The notes beneath the pieces were generated by a model. It ran no database searches. It saw nothing but the letters and a program-made list of their open reading frames with translations, and was not told where the DNA came from. From Varanus komodoensis (Eukaryota > Chordata > Lepidosauria > Squamata > Varanidae), in contig NW_025335568.1 of NCBI RefSeq assembly GCF_004798865.1, positions 58,299,753 to 58,363,752 of the forward strand: 64,000 nt of DNA. Direction: 5' to 3'. The position numbers and the translations under genes are program-made. Below, piece by piece: positions 59,243-64,000 of this stretch (within the stretch, counting starts at the first letter, position 1; every line of letters starts with the position of its first letter).

Positions 59243-59453
59243 CTAATCATATATTTCATCTTCATCTTCAAAAAGGAAAGACTCCCTCTCCAGATTTTCT
59301 GATTCGTCGTCGTAAGAAATATTGTCATCGTCAAGATCTTCATCATCATACTCGTCCTGCCACTCAGGAACATACTCCTCATCTTCATCCTCCTCCTCCT
59401 CTTTGCCACCATCATCTGTGTCAGGCGAATCAGATCCCTCATCAAAAACCAGC
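59243..59453 (-). CDS. CUL9: CUL9 last coding exon (acidic C-terminal tail)
   Basis: Last 69 residues and a TAG stop. It begins LVFDEGSDSPDTDDGGKEEE, with YVPEWQDEYDDEDLDDDNIS and YDDESENLERESFLFEDEDE near the end. The final IYD parallels the end of mammalian CUL9 as I remember it (DESENLDQETFFF..., ending EAYD). The acceptor (TTTGTTTCTGCACAG) is good. The first base completes GAG from the previous exon (GA+G). Over half of the residues are Asp or Glu. CUL9 (PARC) is a large cytoplasmic cullin with an RBR domain that works with RBX1 and binds p53. The role of the tail is not known to me. The acidic run is encoded by GAA/GAG/GAT repeats, which can vary in length. Confidence 0.96.
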
Positions 59454-59654
59454 CTGTGCAGAAACAAACCAAGCAGTCAGTGCACTTTGTACATGTTTCT
59501 GTTTCTCATAGCTTAGTGAAGCAGATAGTTCTATAATAGAGCTCTAAATCCCATCGTCTCTGACTCTTTCTCCTCCAGCACAATCGAGAACAAACGTGCT
59601 GCAGCCACGGCTGTCACCAGCAGTTCTGAAATTAGCCACCAATTAGACAAGAGA

Positions 59655-59797
59655 TGGGCAACTTGTTGCCTTCCAGATGTTGCTGAACTGCAGCTCCCAT
59701 AATCCTTCACCACAAGCTGTGCTGGGCAGGGCTATTGGGAATTGAGTCCAACAATATCTGAAGGGCCAAAAGGTACCTATCCCTGAGCTAGGCCTCT
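59655..59797. repeat. hAT-like palindromic MITE
   Basis: Left end GATGGGCAACTTGTTGCCTT, CCAGATGTTG. Right end CTGAAGGGCCAAAAGGTACC, TATCCC. The ends are inverted relative to each other, and the centre has the CAGCTCCCATAATCC and GGGAATTGAGTCCAACA pair. This is the common vertebrate non-autonomous element. No clear 8-base duplication was identified. Confidence 0.7.
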
Positions 59798-59813
59798 TTC
59801 ATGATAGGAGAAT

Positions 59814-59895
59814 ATAATTAGGTCTTCAAACATAATTAGGTCTTCAAACGTTATGAATCCTGTATAATTAGGTCTTCAAACATTATGAATCCTGC
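59814..59895. repeat. Short tandem repeat in CUL9 intron
   Basis: TAATTAGGTCTTCAAAC occurs three times (about 59816, 59833 and 59866). The last two copies also share TTATGAATCCTG, so units of about 17 and 33 bases are mixed. Confidence 0.9.
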
Positions 59896-60251
59896 TAGAA
59901 CTGAATAAATAACACATGTATACACATTACAATTTAACACATTTTAACACATCACAATCCTTTGGGTACTGTGTCTTAAACAATGGCACACAGAGAACCT
60001 CTTCTTTTGCTGACAAAAACACCTTGCGTGCCCCAAAGGCTACTCATCTTCCAAGATTTTCTACCCAAGACATTGTAGAAAACAGAACATTACACTGTAT
60101 AGGAAAAAAGGAGCACCTTTTAGTGGAGAGAAAGAACTGCCCAGTCAAAGTGGGGGCTAGATGCTAGATGTTATCCTAGCATCACACAAACTATGTAAAA
60201 CTTGCCACACCTTAGCTCAATTGTCCATGTCATCCCCAGAAGAAAACTCAC

Positions 60252-60343
60252 TCTTTATAAGCAGGAGTAGCATTAGGCACATTAGATAACTTAATCTCCC
60301 TCTGTTCAGAGGTTTGTTGGCTCTGGAACCCCACTCGGAAGTC
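60252..60343 (-). CDS. CUL9: CUL9 penultimate coding exon
   Basis: This 92-base exon encodes DFRVGFQSQQTSEQREIKLS and NVPNATPAYK plus two bases of the next Glu. DFRVGFQS parallels DFRVGLQS of mammalian CUL9 just after the Ariadne helices. The remainder is a linker that differs from the mammalian sequence as I remember it, as expected for this variable region. The acceptor TTTCATGGCAG and donor AAAGA/GTGAGT are good. The phases match on both sides: it starts in phase 0 after CAG and leaves GA for the G of the last exon. Confidence 0.93.
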
Positions 60344-60424
60344 CTGCCATGAAATAAGAAAGGTCAGAAAATGATGTCATCCAGATGCTAGCACCAGAGA
60401 TCTCTGCCCTAAGCAAACTGCACC

Positions 60425-60545
60425 TTCCTCCCTCCCTCCCTCCCCTTCCTTCCCCTCCCCTTCTTTCAACTAATACATTTCTATGCCGCCCCATCGCTAC
60501 AAAGCCTCGGGGCGGCTCACAACAATCTAGACCTGCTTTACATTA
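60425..60545 (-). repeat. Purine-rich GGGA run and L2-like LINE tail
   Basis: 60425-60475 is CCTCCCTCCCTCCCTCCCCT-like on the plus strand, a (GGGA)n on the minus strand. Adjoining it, ATTTCTATGCCGCCCCATCG and CTCGGGGCGGCTCACAACAA are the L2-like 3' tail in minus orientation. Most of the intron between CUL9 exons 60252-60343 and 60606-60739 is made of this. Confidence 0.7.
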
Positions 60546-60605
60546 ATATTAATAATACATTAATATTTTCCTTCTAAACAAAATTGCTAAAAATACAGTA
60601 GTTAC

Positions 60606-60739
60606 CTGAGTGGCATGCTGCAGAATTGCTTGGAGTCGTTCTTGGATCCTACGAACTAACTCTAGACCTGTATTAAAATGTTCTGCTTTCAGTAGCCGAA
60701 TGGAAGAGGCAAGATCTTGGCACTGCAGCAATGACTCTT
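60606..60739 (-). CDS. CUL9: CUL9 coding exon (Ariadne-domain helices, second part)
   Basis: This 134-base exon encodes ESLLQCQDLASSIRLLKAEH, FNTGLELVRRIQERLQAILQ and HATQ, 44 residues, plus two bases (AA) that complete GAA from the preceding exon. It is the second helical part of the Ariadne-like region following the RBR of CUL9. In Ariadne family ligases this region folds back on the catalytic RING2 domain. The matching motif in mammalian CUL9, as I recall it, is DLASSLRLL...RRIQERL.AILQHS.Q. The acceptor is CTATTCCAG and the donor CTCAG/GTAACT. It starts after G (phase 1) and ends in phase 0. An alternative AG three bases on (AAG) would change the frame and is rejected. Confidence 0.96.
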
Positions 60740-62724
60740 CTGGAATAGAGGGTCAAAACAACATTAACTTTCAGGTAGCAAGTTAAGTGGTGACAACCAA
60801 AACAGTAAACTTAAACCAGCTAGTGCAGCCTACAAAATTACAGGCAGGGAAGGAGGTTTCACAGTGCTGGACTTGCAGTGAATTTCAGCTCAATTCAGAA
60901 GAGTTGCACAAAATATGAAGATTCCTTTTTCTCCCACTTTTTCTAGCCTGAATACTGAAGGCTATCCAGGTATGCGTAAAGTAGCCCCAGAATTGCCATT
61001 TTTCCAAAAACCATGGCCTTTAGCCACCCTCCTCTCTTGCTTGTTATAAAGTAAAAAAGGAGCTTGACTGTCCCCTACAGATGGAGGAGGAAAGTGGAGG
61101 ACTGGGGCAGGGGCTATCTTCTGTCTTCTTACAGGTATAGACCCCCATATGTCCAGATTAAAATTTGACAAATCTACTGGAACACCTTGTATTAGAGCCA
61201 CAGTTAACAAGGGAAAACGTATCACACTCCAGTAGTCCTCCCTCCTACTGGCTTACAAGCTGCAGTGACAGCTTTGGATACTGACGGAAGAAGACACATG
61301 CAGGACACATTTGGAGTTTTCCGTGTTTTCCATGTCACAATATGGAAGGAAGGTTTCAGCTAAATTTGCTCCTTCTCTCAGAGATCATGTGAGCACAATA
61401 TGTGACTCCCAAAGAGCCAGCCTTGAAACTCCAGCAGCCTCCGTCTTGTAACTTGCTCTCTGACAACTGCCCACCCACACAGAATACGTGCTTGAACAAT
61501 GGCTGGATTTTCATCACTAATATAGCAAGTTTTATTCCAGCCCCCCACAGTTCTGCTAACTACTTTTTGCAGAAACATTCTTTACTACTTATAAGGTGGG
61601 GAAAAACTGGCTGAGCCACATGAAATCACGGTGGGGTGTAAGACCGGGCTGTTCACAGTTGCAATAGAACTAACAGTCTAGATCGTCTGATACCTCCAGA
61701 GAACATAGCATTTGTTGATCTCTTTTTAAAAATTATGTATGCAACACTCCCTCTTAGGGATAAGGTCCGCAGCCTAGGAGTACTCCTCGACCCAGAGCTT
61801 TCTTTGGAAGCTCAGGTGACAGCGGTGGCGAGGAACGCCTTCCTTCAGCTTCGGCTGATTAATCAGCTGCGCCCCTACCTGGAGTACGACTGCCTGGCGA
61901 CGGTGACACACGCGCTGGTGACTTCCCGCCTAGACTTCTGTAACGCGCTTTACGTGGGGCTTCCCCTGAAGACAGTCCGAACACTTCAATTGGTGCAAAA
62001 TAGAGCTGCCAGGTTGCTGACGGGGACGGGGCGTTATGCTCACATAACTCCAGTCCTCCGTCAGCTTCACTGGCTTCCCATTGAAGCCCGGGCCCAATTC
62101 AAGGTGTTGATTATGACCTATAAAGCCCTAAACGGCTTGGGTCCTGGCTACCTGAACGAGCGCTTACGTCCGTATATGCCCGACCGCCCTTTGAGATCTG
62201 CGGGAGAGTCCCTTCTCCGGGAACCCTCCATGAAAGAAATTAGGAGAGTAAGTACTCGGAGGAGGGCTTTCTCAGCGGTGGCACCCAACCTATGGAATTC
62301 ACTCCCCAAAGAGGTCTGCCTGGCACCGTCGTTACTGGTTTTTCGGCGCCAGGTAAAGACCTTTTTATTTAAACATCATCTGAATTGTTAAAACATATGA
62401 TCTGGCCAGGGCAACTTCTTCTTCCTTCTCTTTCTCCTCCTATATTTTTATTTACTTAAGTTATACTGATAATTTTAATCTTATATTTGTAAACCAATGT
62501 ATTTTTTGTATTTTGTATTTAATGGTAATTTATTATGTGCTATTGTATTTCATTGTATTTTATCGTGTTGTAAGCCACCCCGAGGTTTCGGCAAGGGGCG
62601 GCATAGAAATGTTATAATAATAATAATAATAATTTAGAATGTCAGGTGATACAGAGCCAAAGCCAGACCAAGTATTTGAATGGAATGAACCAAAAATGTT
62701 GGCAGTGAGGAAATACTCCCTCAC
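60740..62724 (-). other. CUL9: CUL9 intron with a young L2-like insertion
   Basis: About 2 kb between GTGAGG (next to 62725) and TTCCAG (next to 60739). Nearly half is the L2-like LINE at 61735-62635. 60.74-61.73 kb shows nothing identifiable. Confidence 0.9.
61735..62635 (+). mobile_element. Young L2-like LINE with open RT C-terminal frame
   Basis: The plus strand has an unbroken frame of 218 codons (61735-62391). It runs from LRDKVRSLGVLLDPELSLEA through SRLDFCNALYVGLPLKTVRT, LHWLPIEARAQFKVLIMTYK and NLWNSLPKEVCLAPSLLVFR to KTFLFKHHLNC. It covers the region after the catalytic RT core, so the copy is 5' truncated and cannot be active alone. The 3' UTR has a CACCCCGAGGTTTCGG/GGGGCGGC stem and an (ATA)n tail at about 62616-62634. 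It is antisense to CUL9. Four residue differences in 145 from the 18.0-kb copy indicate recent activity of this family. Confidence 0.88.
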
Positions 62725-62881
62725 CTGTTGCAAGGTAGTACTGGATCACTTGCACTGACTCACCCAAAAGGATCTGCAGAGCATTTGTGTGCAGCTCCAG
62801 GTTCTCTGACTGTTGCTCCATGATATCCATCTTTTCAGTGTCTTGGTTATAGTAACTGTACACACAGGAATAAGCCAGTAC
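62725..62881 (-). CDS. CUL9: CUL9 coding exon (Ariadne-domain helices, first part)
   Basis: This 157-base exon encodes VLAYSCVYSYYNQDTEKMDI, MEQQSENLELHTNALQILLG and ESVQVIQYYLAT, 52 residues plus one base. It resembles the mammalian CUL9 segment YSYYNQDTE.MD..EQQTENLELHTNALQILLE as I recall it, and the general pattern 'YxYAFYL...ENLE' of Ariadne ligases. The acceptor is CTCTTTCAG and the donor CAACAG/GTGAGG. Here LLGESVQVIQYYLAT joins TEESLLQCQ of the next exon through a split GAA. Earlier CUL9 exons (cullin, RBR) are off the right edge. The CUL9 fragment in the window totals 197 residues, all in one frame after splicing. Confidence 0.96.
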
Positions 62882-64000
62882 CTGAAAGAGGATGCATACC
62901 ACATGACTACATATAATTTGGACACACAGAGAGGAAAGTGTCTTCTGCCAATGGAAGGCTTCTGTCACTGGGATCCTTCATAAGGTCCTTCTTATTACCC
63001 TGCTCTGTGCTACTTCTGCCAAACGTATAGCTAGAATAGTGCACCCATTTAAAAACACAAGCAACTCAGAAAAGAAACCTACAGGGCTGACAAGATAGTC
63101 AGAATCGAAAGAACTCAACAGTTATCTGCACAAGGTTATTTGTTGTCAGTCCTAATCTAACAACTTCTAAGGGGTCAACCAAAATGCATACAGTAAGGAT
63201 CAGTAAAGGCAGCTGTCATGAGCCATTTTGGTTTCACCTGGGCTTGTGATTTTACTTTAAAGCATTTTTGGGAGAATATGGCAAAAGCTGCCTCACTGGG
63301 TTACTTTCATGGACAAGCTGCCCATGCAGCAGGACCCTGGAGAGGCTGAAAAAGCAGGCAGCCCTTTCAAGGTACGACTGGGACTCCTTGGGGAAGGGGA
63401 GTATCTTGCTGGTGCCAAAAACAAGAATCACAAAAGTTGCTCAGAGAGGCAGCTCTCATAATTTAAAAAAAGAAAGAAAAAAGAAGGCAAGACATTGTGA
63501 GGCTGAAATGCCTCATGGTGGTTCCAAGGAGGGGAGAAGCCTTTGCCAGCTTTGCCCCAAGTGCTGCTCCAACTCTTTTGGGGCAGCTGACACTGATAGC
63601 CTTTCTATTGCTGTTGCCAAGCAGCTCTTTGGGATTCTGTGCTACTCCTTAGCTTGTAGAGTTGTCTGGGTTCTGACAACATGGCAGGCCTGCGGTGGCT
63701 TCAAAACCATACAACAAGCCATGGCTTGTTGGAGCAGCTTTGTAGGGACAAAGAAGCCACCCTATGGCACCATGCTTGGACAATCCCATTTTAACAAGGT
63801 ATGCAAACTCAATCAATAAATCTGCCTCTGAAATGCCATAGGTTCGCATGGATTGAAACTTAGGCCAAATTCTTCTGCACCCTTCCTCTCATGTCCCCTC
63901 TCCTCACAGAATACATTTCTTCAACTTATCTGAATGTTGTTGATCCCCTTTAAAAATGGGGCATATGGGAATTGATCTGTAATGGCTGCTGCCAAGAAGA
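62882..64000 (-). other. CUL9: CUL9 intron (partial), unrecognised content
   Basis: Upstream of the Ariadne exon no further CUL9 exon is recognised up to the window edge. A plus-strand frame at 63268-63819 (183 codons) resembles no family I know. A perfect 20-base palindrome lies at 63712-63731. Confidence 0.7.

Larger units (their letters stand above)
59454..60251 (-). other. CUL9: CUL9 last intron
   Basis: Bounded by GTGAGT (next to 60252) and CTGCACAG (next to 59453). It contains a palindromic hAT-like element (59655-59797) and a small tandem repeat (59814-59895). The rest shows nothing identifiable. Confidence 0.9.

Noticed and set aside
60731-60741. Alternative AG acceptor three bases inside the CUL9 exon
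   Set aside because: Using it would break the split GAA codon and the frame that runs through four exons. The TTCCAG site fits phase exactly.
63268-63819. 183-codon plus-strand frame at the right edge
   Set aside because: It is antisense to CUL9 intron, contains no domain I recognise, and includes a poly-lysine stretch from an A-rich run. Not supported as a gene.

Overview
The window is vertebrate nuclear DNA, most likely from a squamate reptile (lizard or snake). The case rests on spliced vertebrate genes and on the interspersed repeats: BovB/RTE, CR1, a young L2-like LINE, a DIRS-type element, hAT-like elements and tRNA-derived SINEs. Species cannot be fixed from the sequence alone.

Two protein-coding genes are supported, both on the minus strand. 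TTBK1 (tau tubulin kinase 1) has its first three coding exons at 27972-28079, 6788-6935 and 3379-3452. They join in frame to give residues 1-110, including the glycine-rich loop and the ATP-binding lysine K63. The rest of TTBK1 lies to the left of the window. Its first coding exon has a clear upstream splice acceptor, so a non-coding first exon must lie further right. The best candidate is in a CpG island at about 52.85-53.96 kb, where a minus-strand donor lies at 53491-53492. That would make the first intron about 25 kb long. CUL9 supplies its last four coding exons (62725-62881, 60606-60739, 60252-60343, 59243-59453). They encode 197 residues: the Ariadne-type helical region and the acidic C-terminal tail, followed by a 3' UTR ending near 58.0 kb. 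More of CUL9 lies to the right.

CUL9 upstream of TTBK1 on the same strand is the mammalian order (CUL9-DNPH1-TTBK1). The gap that should hold DNPH1, on the opposite strand between the CpG island and the CUL9 3' end, shows no recognisable DNPH1 exon.

Most of the window is intron filled with transposon remains. 1-3.4 kb: TTBK1 intron with BovB and CR1 pieces. 3.45-6.8 kb: intron with a DIRS terminal fragment and an RTE 3' end. 6.9-28 kb: intron with a hairpin plus GC-rich tandem repeat (8.6-9.3 kb) and two tandem CR1 copies (15.6-20 kb), the second split by a young L2-like LINE. 28-53.5 kb: long 5' intron with a broken DIRS fossil (28.6-32.5 kb), old CR1/L3 and L2-like copies, a BovB insertion with target-site duplications (46.4 kb) and an hAT-type element with 8-bp duplications (48.1 kb). 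53.5-64 kb: CpG-island promoter, intergenic gap, then the 3' part of CUL9 with a young L2-like copy in an intron.

No CRISPR, operon, tRNA or rRNA gene was seen. I found no convincing new gene system. The observations most worth following are the apparent DNPH1 gap, the overlapping uORF at the TTBK1 start, the ZNF143-like promoter motifs, the nested LINE insertions and the unnamed GC-rich tandem element.
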